Source: Candidatus Delongbacteria bacterium
GTDB taxonomy: Bacteria; CAIWAD01
Assembly: GCA_041675285.1 (NCBI GenBank)
Contig: JBAYTZ010000025.1
Location: 1-30,248, forward strand
DNA: 30,248 bases
Reading direction: 5' to 3'
The translations under genes were made by a program, and so were the position numbers. Shown piece by piece: positions 18,315 to 26,268 of this stretch (position 1 is its first letter; each line of letters begins with the position of its first letter). Below the pieces are notes generated by a model, which was not told the DNA's origin, ran no database searches, and worked only from the letters and a program-made list of their open reading frames with translations.

Positions 18315-19259
18315 CTAGCGGGCGGAGGACCCCGTCCGGCCGTATCCTAGGGCGCCCACCACGCGGATGGCCAGGGGTTTGCAGGCCGGCAGGCACAGGC
18401 CGCAGCCCGTGCAGGCCTCGGGCACGATGCGCACACGCGCGCTGCCCACGGGCGTGTCCGCCGGCGGACCCGCGGGCACAATGCAGTTCGGCACTGGGCA
18501 GAGGGGCAGGCAGTCGCCGCAGGCCGTGCAGTGGTCGTTGACCGTGAACCAGGGGCGATGCGGGATGCGGTCCACGAAGCTCTGCGTGGGACAGAGGCTG
18601 AGCAGGGGCAGCAGGTTGGCGCTGTGATCGTGCAGCAGCACGGGCCGGTTCTCGCGCCGCTCCACCAGGCCCGCCGGCAGGAAGCGGGTCTCCAGGCAGC
18701 GCTCGTGGCCCGTGCAGGCCGTCCGGCAGACCGCGCCGCGCCCGGCGGGCTCGGCCCCGCTGTTGCAGCCCACCAGCAGCTGGGCCTCGGCGGGAATCAG
18801 CGACAGCACCTGCCGCGGACAGGCCGGGACGCAGTCTCCGCAGCCCGTGCAGAGCGCGGCGTCCACCACGGGCAGGCCGGCCTCCATCCGCAGCGCGCCG
18901 GCCGGACAGACCGCGACGCAGTCCCCGGCCCCCAGGCAGGCCCAGGTGCAGGCGCGCTCCCCGCCGTGCCGTAGTTGGCGCTCGGCGCAGCTGCCCGCGC
19001 GGGTGGGATGGTGGCGCAGCTCGTTCTGGTCCTCCCGGCTGCGGCAGTTCACCACCGCCACCTGGGCCGGACCGTAGCCGTCCGGCGCCGCCTCCAGCGC
19101 GCACCAGCCCGTCCGGCTGCGCAGACGCAGCGCCGGCCAGCGCAAGGGGCGCGGAGTCTGCGCCTGCGGCCTTGAAGGTGCGCGGCCGCGCCAGGCCTGC
19201 ACGCCGGCCAGGCCGGCCAGGGTCAGCACGGCCGTCAGGCTCTGGATCCACACGCTCAC
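18315..19259 (-). CDS. RnfB-like polyferredoxin, divergent
   Basis: This 314-residue protein has one N-terminal membrane helix (about 1-22), then a cysteine-rich domain. Clusters read C104..C108..C114..C118 (ACTWACLGAGDCVAVCP, the typical RnfB arrangement), C137/140/143/147 (CTGCGDCVPACP), C244/247/250/254 (CTACGDCLPLCP) and C283/286/289/293 (CTGCGLCLPACK). A further site, C178/C182/C188 (TACTGHERCLETRF), looks degenerate. The N-terminal cysteine motif of ordinary RnfB (CGACGxxGC) is not recognisable, although spacing and the following CLG-GDC block match RnfB. Ordinary RnfB accepts electrons from ferredoxin. The start is GTG at 19259, after GGGAGG with a five-base spacer, overlapping the upstream gene by GTGA. 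Confidence 0.82.
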   Translation of the reverse strand: MSVWIQSLTAVLTLAGLAGVQAWRGRAPSRPQAQTPRPLRWPALRLRSRTGWCALEAAPDGYGPAQVAVVNCRSREDQNELRHHPTRAGSCAERQLRHGGERACTWACLGAGDCVAVCPAGALRMEAGLPVVDAALCTGCGDCVPACPRQVLSLIPAEAQLLVGCNSGAEPAGRGAVCRTACTGHERCLETRFLPAGLVERRENRPVLLHDHSANLLPLLSLCPTQSFVDRIPHRPWFTVNDHCTACGDCLPLCPVPNCIVPAGPPADTPVGSARVRIVPEACTGCGLCLPACKPLAIRVVGALGYGRTGSSAR

Positions 19260-19843
19260 GGCAGCCTCCCGATCCACCAGGCTCGGGCGCCCACCCAGAG
19301 CAGGAGCAGCAGACCCAGGCTCAGCAGGCGGACGGGCAGGCCGTCCAGCCCGCGAGGCGGGCGGTTCTGGCGAAAACGCTCCAGCACGCCGCGCAGCAGC
19401 AGGCTCAGCAGGGCCCCCAGCGCGCCGGTCAAGAGGGCCGCCAGCGGACCCGCCAGGTCGGGGGACGGGGCCAGACCCGGCAGCAGCCCGCCCAGGTCCA
19501 GCAGCGGCCAGAACAGGCAGACCGGCCAAAAGCGGAAGCCCAGATCCCAGTGGCGCCGGGCCAGCCAGGGCTCCAGCAGCACCAGGGGCAGACTCAGACC
19601 GCCCAGCCAGGCCAGCAGCCAGGGCCAGGCCGCCAAACCCGCGGGCAGATCGCGGCCTAGCCAGGGCTCCAGCAGCCGCGTGCCCAGCGCCAGAACCACG
19701 CCGGCCGTCAGGAGGCCCAGCGGCAGCCCGCGCTCGGCCCGGACGCGCCCGGCCCCGGGCGGGACCGCCGCATCCAGCAACAGGGGCAGTCCCAGCAGAC
19801 CCAGGACCAGGACCAGCAGGGGATGGGCGTCGAAGGGGCTCAC
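19256..19843 (-). CDS. RnfA-like integral membrane protein, divergent
   Basis: This 195-residue, very hydrophobic protein (five to six membrane segments) has the length of RnfA (about 190). The best family mark is the C-terminal stretch VLERFRQNRPPRGLDGLPVRLL (153-174), which matches RnfA's IRERLE..DVP.PFRGLPIALI. Normal RnfA/E proteins carry a Cys in LGICPFLG and in TNCAVLG, which hold an intramembrane iron-sulfur cluster. Here the equivalent segments read LGLLGLPLLL and LPLVLLEPWLA, without Cys; the only Cys (109) lies elsewhere. The start is GTG at 19843, overlapping the upstream stop by GTGA, with GGGAGG six bases upstream. The assignment rests on order and weak similarity. Confidence 0.68.
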   Translation of the reverse strand: MSPFDAHPLLVLVLGLLGLPLLLDAAVPPGAGRVRAERGLPLGLLTAGVVLALGTRLLEPWLGRDLPAGLAAWPWLLAWLGGLSLPLVLLEPWLARRHWDLGFRFWPVCLFWPLLDLGGLLPGLAPSPDLAGPLAALLTGALGALLSLLLRGVLERFRQNRPPRGLDGLPVRLLSLGLLLLLWVGARAWWIGRLP

Positions 19844-20418
19844 GCCGCGCCTCCCGGCCCGGCCGGGCCGTCCTGAGCGCGTCGCCGCTGCTCGCGCTGC
19901 TGGAGCAGGGCCAGCAGCAGGGCCGCCAGGGGCAGCCGCAGCCAGCCGCCGCCGGGCGATCCGCCGCCCGCCGCGCGCAGGGCCAGATCGGCCAGGGCCT
20001 CCAGGCGCCCCATCAGGAAGAGCCCGGCCAGCGGCAGGGGCAGCCAGAAGGCCGCCTGGATGCCCAGGGCCCGGCGGGCGGCGCGCTCCCCCGGTTCGCG
20101 GGCCAGCAGCAGGAGCAGGGCGGGTCCATGGGTGAGCAGCAGCAGACAGAGCACGAGGACCGGTAGCTCTGGACCCAGCCCGGTCAGCCGGCAGCCCGCG
20201 CGCAGCAGGACGGCCTCCAGCGGCGCCAGCACCAGCAGGCCCAGCAGCCACCAGGCGCCGCAAGGCTCGCTCCAGCGCACGCGGCAGCCCGGGTAGGCCA
20301 GGGCCAGGGCGTTGAGCGGCAGCAGCAAGAGCAGGACCCCCCAGAGCAGGGGATCCGGACCCAGCAGCAGGGCGGGACCCAGCAGCGCGGCCTGCAGGGC
20401 CAGGAGCGGCGCCCTCAT
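19840..20418 (-). CDS. RnfE-like integral membrane protein, very divergent
   Basis: This 192-residue, Leu-rich protein has about five hydrophobic segments (about 5-40, 55-75, 83-107, 118-138, 158-172). It occupies the RnfE position between rnfD and rnfA. Similarity is faint: PLEAVLLRAGCRLTGLGPEL (66-85) is placed like RnfE's membrane segment ending in YKALGIFIPL, and C91 in VLVLCLLLL falls near the second conserved Cys, while the first (LGLCP) reads ALLGPALL. It is too hydrophobic and lacks the lone N-terminal helix expected of RnfG. The ATG at 20418 overlaps the rnfD stop by ATGA. RnfE identity is mainly positional. Confidence 0.55.
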   Translation of the reverse strand: MRAPLLALQAALLGPALLLGPDPLLWGVLLLLLPLNALALAYPGCRVRWSEPCGAWWLLGLLVLAPLEAVLLRAGCRLTGLGPELPVLVLCLLLLTHGPALLLLLAREPGERAARRALGIQAAFWLPLPLAGLFLMGRLEALADLALRAAGGGSPGGGWLRLPLAALLLALLQQREQRRRAQDGPAGPGGAA

Positions 20419-21476
20419 CGCGGTCCTCCCGGCAGCAGCAGGCGATCCAGCCAGGGTGTGAGCAGGTTGGCCGGCAACAAGACCCAGAACAGTCCGCCGG
20501 CCTGGGGGCTGAGCTGCAGCGCCAGCAGCGCGGCCGCCGCCACCAGCAGCCCGAAGAGGAACTTGGCGCCCTGGCCCAGCGGCGAGGTCACCGGGTCCGA
20601 GGCCAGCACGCAGAGCACGAGCAGCAGGCTGGTGCCGCGCAGGCCCAGGGCCAGGGGCAGCCAGTGGCCGCCGGCCCCGCTCGAGGCCAGCAGGAAGCCC
20701 ACGGGCAGGAAGACCAGTCCGGCGGCGGGCACGCGCCAATCCACCAGCCGGGCCGTGAAGAGCCAGACCAGCCCGGGCAGGAGAGCCAGGATCGAGACTT
20801 CCCCCAACAGGCCGGGTAGCCGGGCCCAGAGCACCTGGCCCGGACCCGCCTGGGAGAGGATGTCCTGGGCGTGCTGGATCAGGTCCAGCCGATCCAGGCC
20901 TTGCGGCCAGTCCGCGGGCAGCCGGGGAGTCAAACCCGCCAGCGCCTGGTCCAGCACGCGGCGGGTCTCCCAGAACAGGCGCAGCGGATCCGCCGCCCCG
21001 GGCGCGCCCGTCAGCCAGGAGCCGCCCTGCCAGCCGAAGGGCTGGCGCAGGCCCGACTCCAAGGCGCCGGGCGCCAGCAGCGCGAGCAGCAGGCGGCCGA
21101 GCAGGGCCGGATTGAGCGGATTGCGCCCCAGCCCGCCGAAGACCTGCTTGCCCAGCAGGATGGCCAGCACGCCGCCCAGGAAGGCCCACCCCGGCGCCAG
21201 GCCCGGCGGCAGGGTGAGGGCCAGCAGGAGGCCCGTCAGCACGGCGCTGCCGTCCTTCTGCGTGGAACGCCCGCGCAGCCCGCCGGCCAGCACCTCCATC
21301 AGCCAGGCGCCGCTCAGGCAAGCCCCCAGCATCCAGGCCGCCTCGGGCCCGTAGGCCGCGACGCCCAGCAGCGCCGCCGGCAGCAGGGCCAGCACCACGC
21401 GCCACATCAGGCTGCCCGTGCGCGCCGGACGGCGCAGGAGCGGAACAGGTCCCAGCAGGTGGATCTCAGCCGCCAT
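20415..21476 (-). CDS. RnfD-like membrane protein lacking the flavin-accepting Thr
   Basis: This 353-residue protein is clearly RnfD/NqrB-like: KDGSAVLTGLLLALTLPPGL (74-93), LLGKQVFGGLGRNPLNPALLGR (107-128), LLGEVSILALL (223-233), VDWRVP (245-250) and ASDPVTSPL (292-300), among about nine membrane segments. In RnfD/NqrB a covalent FMN is attached to the Thr of (S/T)GAT. Here the corresponding site reads TGAP (156-159), with Pro159 in place of the acceptor. In a canonical Rnf complex this subunit carries electrons across the membrane. I chose the ATG at 21476 (GGAGG seven bases upstream, inside rnfC); it overlaps the rnfC stop by 11 bases. Confidence 0.88.
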   Translation of the reverse strand: MAAEIHLLGPVPLLRRPARTGSLMWRVVLALLPAALLGVAAYGPEAAWMLGACLSGAWLMEVLAGGLRGRSTQKDGSAVLTGLLLALTLPPGLAPGWAFLGGVLAILLGKQVFGGLGRNPLNPALLGRLLLALLAPGALESGLRQPFGWQGGSWLTGAPGAADPLRLFWETRRVLDQALAGLTPRLPADWPQGLDRLDLIQHAQDILSQAGPGQVLWARLPGLLGEVSILALLPGLVWLFTARLVDWRVPAAGLVFLPVGFLLASSGAGGHWLPLALGLRGTSLLLVLCVLASDPVTSPLGQGAKFLFGLLVAAAALLALQLSPQAGGLFWVLLPANLLTPWLDRLLLPGGPR

Positions 21477-22788
21477 GGCGGGCCTCCCGCAGACGCTGGC
21501 GCGCCCGGCGCAGCCCATCCTCCAGCTCCACGCGGCTGGGACAGATCCAGCTGCAGAGTCCGCAGTGCACGCAGTGCTCCAGGCCCAGTCCCCGAGCCTC
21601 CTCCAGCCGTTCCTCCCCCGCCAGGCGCACCAGGCGGATGGGCGCCAGCCGCATGGGGCAGATGTCCAGGCACTGGCCGCAGTGGATGCAGGCCTCCTCC
21701 GCCTCCGGGGACTTCAGGCGGGGCAGGCGGCTGAGCAGCGTGTGGCCGGGCAAGAGCGGCGTCCCGCCCTCCAGCAGGGGCGAGCCCTCCAGGGGCAGGC
21801 CCGCCACCAGCCACTCGCCGGGCTGGGGCAGCGCGGGATCCAGTTCCGACAGCGGCGTGCCCGGCCAGGCGCGCAGCACGCGACAGCTGCGCGGCTGGGG
21901 CAGGCCGTGGGGTTCCGGCAGATCGTCCAGTTGGCAGACCAGGGGCGGCAGAGGCAAGCCCGTGCTCAGGCGCAGCTCCAGCGCGGCCAGCTGGTCCAGG
22001 GTCAGGGCCAGCAGCCCCTGGGCCGCCAGGGGCCGGCGCGGGGAGGGCAGGGGCCGGCCCAGGGCCAGGGCCGCCAGCCGGGGCTGATCCCAGGGATGCC
22101 CCTGGCGCAGCACGACGCAGCGCGCGGGCAGGATGGGCTCCAGCAGAGCCAGCCAGCGCCGGCGGGCCTCCGAGTGTACCGGTGGGCAGGCCAGCAGCAG
22201 TTCCCGAAAGCCGTGCAGGCGGCAGAGCGCGGTCACCGCCCGGGCCAGGGCGGCCGGAACCTGCTCCAGCAGCGCGTCCTGCAGGGCCTGGGCCGGGGCC
22301 ACGCCCAGCACCAGCAACCGGGCCTCCCCGGACAGCAGCTCCAGCTCCAGGTCCAGGGGCAGACCCTCGGCGCCTGTCAGGCCCCAGGGTCGCAGGCGCT
22401 CGAGCAGGGCGGGCCGCTCCAGCTGCTGCCAGTCCGTGCGCTCCTCCAGGGAGGGCGCGGACAGCTCGTCCAGCTCGACGCAGGGCACGGGCAGCGCGCC
22501 GCGCGGGCTGCCGTCGCGCAGCGGCGGATGGACCACGGAGAGCACGTCCACCCGGCGCACCCGGCCGGCCAACGGGCTGCAGACCACGCGGGCGGCCAGT
22601 CCCAGCGGTAAGGAGAGCGGCTCGCCGGCCGCCACGCGCTGGCCCGGACGCACCACGGGCTCCGACTGGTCCAGCCGGGAGTGCCGCAGGGGCAGCAGAA
22701 GCCGGGAGGGTGGGGCGGGAAGCGCCGGCCAGGCCTCGAGTTCTCGATGCGGCAGCGCAAGGCCCCGACGCGGGCGCAGGTTCAGCAT
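21466..22788 (-). CDS. RnfC-like iron-sulfur protein lacking the NADH/FMN motif
   Basis: This 440-residue peripheral subunit has an N-terminal barrel-sandwich region typical of RnfC (LLLPLRHS..., SPLAGRVRRV, about 30-80) and two C-terminal 4Fe-4S sites: C367/370/373/377 (CIHCGQCLDICPMRLAP) and C406/409/412/416 (CVHCGLCSWICPSR). Between them, ordinary RnfC has a nucleotide/FMN domain marked by GLGGAGFPTxVK and then NAAECEPY. Here the aligned region reads GLTGAEGLPLDLEL (136-149) and LLVLGVAPAQAL (158-169), so both motifs are lost, as is GGPMMG further on (AGLPLEGSPL, 329-338). Ordinary RnfC exchanges electrons with NAD; this one probably cannot. The ATG at 22788 lies four bases after the nrdR stop with little Shine-Dalgarno, suggesting coupling. 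Confidence 0.87.
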   Translation of the reverse strand: MLNLRPRRGLALPHRELEAWPALPAPPSRLLLPLRHSRLDQSEPVVRPGQRVAAGEPLSLPLGLAARVVCSPLAGRVRRVDVLSVVHPPLRDGSPRGALPVPCVELDELSAPSLEERTDWQQLERPALLERLRPWGLTGAEGLPLDLELELLSGEARLLVLGVAPAQALQDALLEQVPAALARAVTALCRLHGFRELLLACPPVHSEARRRWLALLEPILPARCVVLRQGHPWDQPRLAALALGRPLPSPRRPLAAQGLLALTLDQLAALELRLSTGLPLPPLVCQLDDLPEPHGLPQPRSCRVLRAWPGTPLSELDPALPQPGEWLVAGLPLEGSPLLEGGTPLLPGHTLLSRLPRLKSPEAEEACIHCGQCLDICPMRLAPIRLVRLAGEERLEEARGLGLEHCVHCGLCSWICPSRVELEDGLRRARQRLREARHGG

Positions 22789-22792
22789 GGTC

Positions 22793-23245
22793 TCAATCGA
22801 AGACTTTGAGTTCCTGGACGAATTCGCGCACGTCCTGGAAGCGGCGGTAGACGGAGGCGAAGCGGATGTAGCCCACTTCGTCGAAGGAGCGCAGCTCCTC
22901 GAGCACGATCTCCCCCAGTTCGCTGGAGCTGATCTCCCCGGTGGCCGCGCCGCTGGCCAGGATGGCGCGCTCGATCCGGGCCACCAGCTCGCGGATCTGC
23001 TCCTCGGTGTGGGGGCGCTTGATCAGGGCCCGCTCCAGCCCGCGGCCGAGCTTGGCCCGGGAGTAGACCTCGCGTCCGCCGTCGGTCTTCACCACCGTCA
23101 GCTGGGTGCCCTCGATGTACTCCCAGGTGGTGAAGCGCGTCTGGCACGAACTGCACTCCCGGCGGCGCCGGATGGCCGCGCCGTCGCGAGCGGGCCGGCT
23201 GTCCAGCACCCGGTCCTCGTCATGGCCGCACGCCGGGCACCTCAT
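22793..23245 (-). CDS. nrdR: transcriptional repressor NrdR
   Basis: NrdR is the zinc-finger/ATP-cone repressor of ribonucleotide reductase genes; nucleotide binding to the cone controls DNA binding. The 150-residue product has the zinc ribbon C3/C6...C31/C34 (MRCPACGHDEDRVLDSR, RRECSSCQTRFTTWE) and the ATP-cone from about residue 49 (TVVKTDGGREVYSRAKLGRGLERA). Length is standard (149 in E. coli). The ATG at 23245 overlaps the glyA stop by ATGA. No reductase gene is in this window. Confidence 0.96.
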   Translation of the reverse strand: MRCPACGHDEDRVLDSRPARDGAAIRRRRECSSCQTRFTTWEYIEGTQLTVVKTDGGREVYSRAKLGRGLERALIKRPHTEEQIRELVARIERAILASGAATGEISSSELGEIVLEELRSFDEVGYIRFASVYRRFQDVREFVQELKVFD

Positions 23246-24534
23246 AGGCCGGGATAAAGGGGATGGGCGGCGGCCAGTTCGGCGGCTTCGGCGCGGATCC
23301 GGGCCAGCTCCTGGGGATCCTTGGCGGAGCGGATGCCGCGGTGGATCAACCCGGCGATGGTCCGCATGGCGTCTTCGTTCATCCCGCGGGAGGTCAGGGC
23401 CGGCGTGCCGATGCGGATGCCCGAGGTGATCAGCGGGCTGCGCTCGTCGAAGGGCACCATGTTCTTGTTCACCGTGATGCCGGCCTCCTCGAGGGCCTTC
23501 TCCGCGGCCTTGCCGCTGATCTCCTTGTCGGTGAGATCCACCAGCAGGAGGTGGTTGTCCGTGCCGCCGGAGACCAGTTGGTAGCCCTGCTCCACCAGGC
23601 CCTGGGCCAGCGCGCGGGCGTTGGCCTTCACCTGGCGGATGTAGCCGGCGAACTCGGGCTCCAGGCACTCGCCGAAGGCCACGGCCTTGGCGGCGATCAC
23701 ATGCATGAGCGGGCCGCCCTGCACGCCGGGCATCACGACGCTGTCCACGATTTCGCTCTGCTGTTTCATCCGTCCGCTCTTGGCGGCCACGTCGCCGTGG
23801 ACGTTGTCGTAGTCCTTGCCCAGCAGGATCAGGCCGCCGCGCGGCCCGCGCAGGGTCTTGTGGGTGGTGGAGGCCACCACGTGGGCGTGGGGCAGCGGGC
23901 TGACGTGCTCGCCCACGGCCACCAGGCCGGCGATGTGCGCCATGTCCACAAAGAAGTAGGCGCCGACCTCGTCGGCCACCGCCCGGATGCGGGCGAAGTC
24001 GATCTCGCGCGGGTAGGCGCTGGCGCCGGCCACGATCAGCCGCGGCTTGTGCTCGCGGGCCCGCTGGGCCAGCTGGTCGTAGTCGATGCGCCCCGTCTCG
24101 CGCTGCACGCCGTAGGAGACGAAGCGGTAGAGCCGGCCGGAGAAGTTGACGGGCGAGCCGTGGGTCAGGTGGCCGCCGTGGGCCAGATCCATCCCCAGCA
24201 CCGTGTCGCCGGGCTGGATGAAACTCATGTAGACGGCCATGTTGGCCTGGCTGCCCGAGTGGGGTTGGACGTTGGCGTACTCGCAGTCGAAGAGCCGGCG
24301 CGCGCGCTCCCGGGCCAGGTCCTCCACGCCGTCCACGCACTCGCAGCCGCCGTAGTAGCGCTTGCCCGGATAGCCCTCGGCGTATTTGTTGGTCATCACG
24401 CCGCCCTGGGCCTCCATCACCGCCCGGGAGGTGAAGTTCTCGCTGGCGATCATCTCCAGGGTGCCGCGCTGGCGGGCCAGTTCCGCCACTTGCAGGTTCC
24501 AGACCTCCGGGTCGCGTTGGCTCAGGATGGACAT
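23242..24534 (-). CDS. glyA: serine hydroxymethyltransferase
   Basis: GlyA is a PLP enzyme interconverting serine and glycine with transfer of a one-carbon unit to tetrahydrofolate. The 430-residue product has the N-terminal IASENFTSRAVMEAQG (29-44), TNKYAEGYPGKRYYGGCE (48-65), substrate-binding HGGHLTHG (119-126), and the PLP lysine K226 in ASTTHKTLRGPRGG. Length is typical. The ATG at 24534 follows AGAGG with a seven-base spacer. It starts 10 bases after rpiB and is coupled to nrdR, so one-carbon metabolism and nucleotide-synthesis control are co-transcribed. Confidence 0.97.
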   Translation of the reverse strand: MSILSQRDPEVWNLQVAELARQRGTLEMIASENFTSRAVMEAQGGVMTNKYAEGYPGKRYYGGCECVDGVEDLARERARRLFDCEYANVQPHSGSQANMAVYMSFIQPGDTVLGMDLAHGGHLTHGSPVNFSGRLYRFVSYGVQRETGRIDYDQLAQRAREHKPRLIVAGASAYPREIDFARIRAVADEVGAYFFVDMAHIAGLVAVGEHVSPLPHAHVVASTTHKTLRGPRGGLILLGKDYDNVHGDVAAKSGRMKQQSEIVDSVVMPGVQGGPLMHVIAAKAVAFGECLEPEFAGYIRQVKANARALAQGLVEQGYQLVSGGTDNHLLLVDLTDKEISGKAAEKALEEAGITVNKNMVPFDERSPLITSGIRIGTPALTSRGMNEDAMRTIAGLIHRGIRSAKDPQELARIRAEAAELAAAHPLYPGL

Positions 24535-24544
24535 GGGACAACCT

Positions 24545-24994
24545 CTAGCATTGGGTCAGTTCGTGGAGGAGCCGGATGCGCCGCTCGTGGCGGCCGCCCT
24601 CGAAGTCCTCCGCCAGCCAGGCCTCCAGCAGCGCGAGGTTTTGCTCCTCGTCGCGCAGGCGGGCGGCCAGCACCAGACAGCGCGCGTCGTTGTGGCGCCG
24701 GGACAGGCGGGCCTGTTCCGGTTCCAGGCAGAGGGCCGCGCGCACGCCCTGCACCTTGTTGGCGCTGATCGAGGCGCCGATGCCCGAGCCGCAGGCCACC
24801 ACGGCCAGGTCCAGCTCGCCGCGGGCCAGGGCTTGGGCGCAGGGCACCACCACGTCGGGATAGTCGCAGGCGGCGGGGCCGTGCGTGCCGAAGTCGCGCA
24901 CCGTCCAGCCCAGGGCGTGCAGGCGGGCGGCCAGCGCGCGCTTGAGATCCCAGGCCGCGTGGTCGGCGGCCAGGCCGATTACTCCAGCAGCCAC
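24545..24994 (-). CDS. rpiB: ribose 5-phosphate isomerase B
   Basis: RpiB interconverts ribose 5-phosphate and ribulose 5-phosphate. The 149-residue product has the RpiB/LacAB pattern: AADHAAWDLK (9-18; usually GSDHAG), DYPD (44-47), the active-site CGSGIGASISANKVQGVRAALC (C68; usually CGTGIG) and RRHNDARCLVLAARL. Length matches RpiB. I chose GTG at 24994 (MAAGVIGLAADHA) because the family begins only a few residues before the first strand; this makes it overlap the upstream TPR gene by 16 bases, with AAGGA 11 bases upstream. Confidence 0.9.
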   Translation of the reverse strand: MAAGVIGLAADHAAWDLKRALAARLHALGWTVRDFGTHGPAACDYPDVVVPCAQALARGELDLAVVACGSGIGASISANKVQGVRAALCLEPEQARLSRRHNDARCLVLAARLRDEEQNLALLEAWLAEDFEGGRHERRIRLLHELTQC

Positions 24995-26229
24995 TTGTAG
25001 CAGTCCTTGCGCGGGCGGTCGTACTTGTTGAAGAAGCGGTCCTCGGCGGAGGGCAGCACCTCCTCCAGGGCCTGGCGGCGCTGGCGGGCCTGGCCCTTGG
25101 CGGCGGGATCGCTGATCGCGTCGTACTCCTTGGCGGCCAGCTCGTAGACCAGCTTGTCGTCGAAGGTCAGGTCCTTGCCCGCGCAGGCGTCCACGGCGGC
25201 TTCGCAGACCCGGCCCAGCAGCAGGCCGCCCTTGCCGTAGCCCGGGAAACTGGCCTTGCTCTTCAAGGCCCAGCGCCGGGCCTGGCGCAGGTTGTTCTGG
25301 CTCAAGAACAGCTCGCCGATCCGGGCCGGAATCTCGGTCTGGCCGGGCTTGAGCTCGAAGAGTTTGGCCAAGAGGCCGGCCGCCTCCTCGATCCGCCCCA
25401 GGCCCTCCAAGGCCGTGGCCTTCAGGTCCAGGAAACGGACCTGCTCGGGCTGGGCAGCGATCAGCCCATCCAGCAGGGGCAGGGCCTCGCGGTAGCTCTC
25501 GGGGGTGGCGAACTCCACCAGCGCCGTGGCCAGCTTCTGGGTGATCTTGGCGTCGTCCGGGAACTGCTGGTGGTTCTGACGCAGCGAGGCGATCAGCTCC
25601 TCGGGATCGTAGTGCGCGGAGAGGATCTCGTCCTTCAGCTTGCCCCACTCCTGGTCCTCGGGACGCAGGGCGATGAGCTGGTCCAGCTCGGCGATCACGG
25701 CGTCCCAGCCCGTGGTGCCCTCGGCCTCGGCGGCCTTGTCCTTAAGCATGCGCATCATGTCGCGGTGGGATTCCCAGTCGTCGGCCTTGAGGGCCGCGGC
25801 GGCCTGGAATTCGGCGAAGGCGCCCTCCTTGTCGCCGGAGGCCATCAAGAGCGAGCCCAGGGTGCGGTGCTCGTACCAGGAATCGGGCTGCAGCTCCACG
25901 GCCTGGCGCAGGATCACGCGGGCGGAGTCGGCGTCGCCCAGGCTGCTGTAGCAGGTGGCCAGGCGCTTGAGGTGCGGAGCCAGCGTCTTGGCGTCGTCCA
26001 GCGCGAAGGCCTTCAGGTAATAGGATTTGGCTTCCCCGTAGTTGCCCTGCTTGTAGTACTCGTGGGCGAAACTGAGCGCCTTTTTCATCTCCAGTTCGCG
26101 GGCCTTGAGTTGCTCTTCGCTGAGGGCCTCACTGGCCTGGGGCGCCGGCGCCTGGGTGGTCTGGTAGGCCTGGTTGCAGGCCGAACCCAACAGCAGGACA
26201 GCCACCAGCAGGGGCAGAAGGTGACGCAT
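24979..26229 (-). CDS. TPR-repeat lipoprotein
   Basis: This 416-residue protein begins with a lipoprotein signal (MRHLLPLLVAVLLLGSAC, Cys18 as likely lipidation site; Gly at -3 is unusual), then a low-complexity linker and several tetratricopeptide-type helix pairs (for example ALSFAHEYYKQGNYGEAKSY, LATCYSSLGDADSARVIL, LGSLLMASGDKEGAFAEF and ALEGLGRIEEAAGLLAKLF). It should be anchored in the cell envelope as a protein-interaction scaffold; no specific partner is evident. The ATG at 26229 follows GGAGGAG with a seven-base spacer. It follows the barrel gene by 39 bases, suggesting a joint envelope role. Confidence 0.85.
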   Translation of the reverse strand: MRHLLPLLVAVLLLGSACNQAYQTTQAPAPQASEALSEEQLKARELEMKKALSFAHEYYKQGNYGEAKSYYLKAFALDDAKTLAPHLKRLATCYSSLGDADSARVILRQAVELQPDSWYEHRTLGSLLMASGDKEGAFAEFQAAAALKADDWESHRDMMRMLKDKAAEAEGTTGWDAVIAELDQLIALRPEDQEWGKLKDEILSAHYDPEELIASLRQNHQQFPDDAKITQKLATALVEFATPESYREALPLLDGLIAAQPEQVRFLDLKATALEGLGRIEEAAGLLAKLFELKPGQTEIPARIGELFLSQNNLRQARRWALKSKASFPGYGKGGLLLGRVCEAAVDACAGKDLTFDDKLVYELAAKEYDAISDPAAKGQARQRRQALEEVLPSAEDRFFNKYDRPRKDCYKWLLE

Positions 26230-26268
26230 GACGGTACTCCTCCACAGTCAGTCGGTTCGTGATTCGGA

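Noticed and set aside
19840..20418. Reading the gene after rnfD as rnfG
   Set aside because: RnfG has a single N-terminal helix and a soluble FMN domain with an (S/T)GAT motif; this product is hydrophobic throughout and has no such motif.
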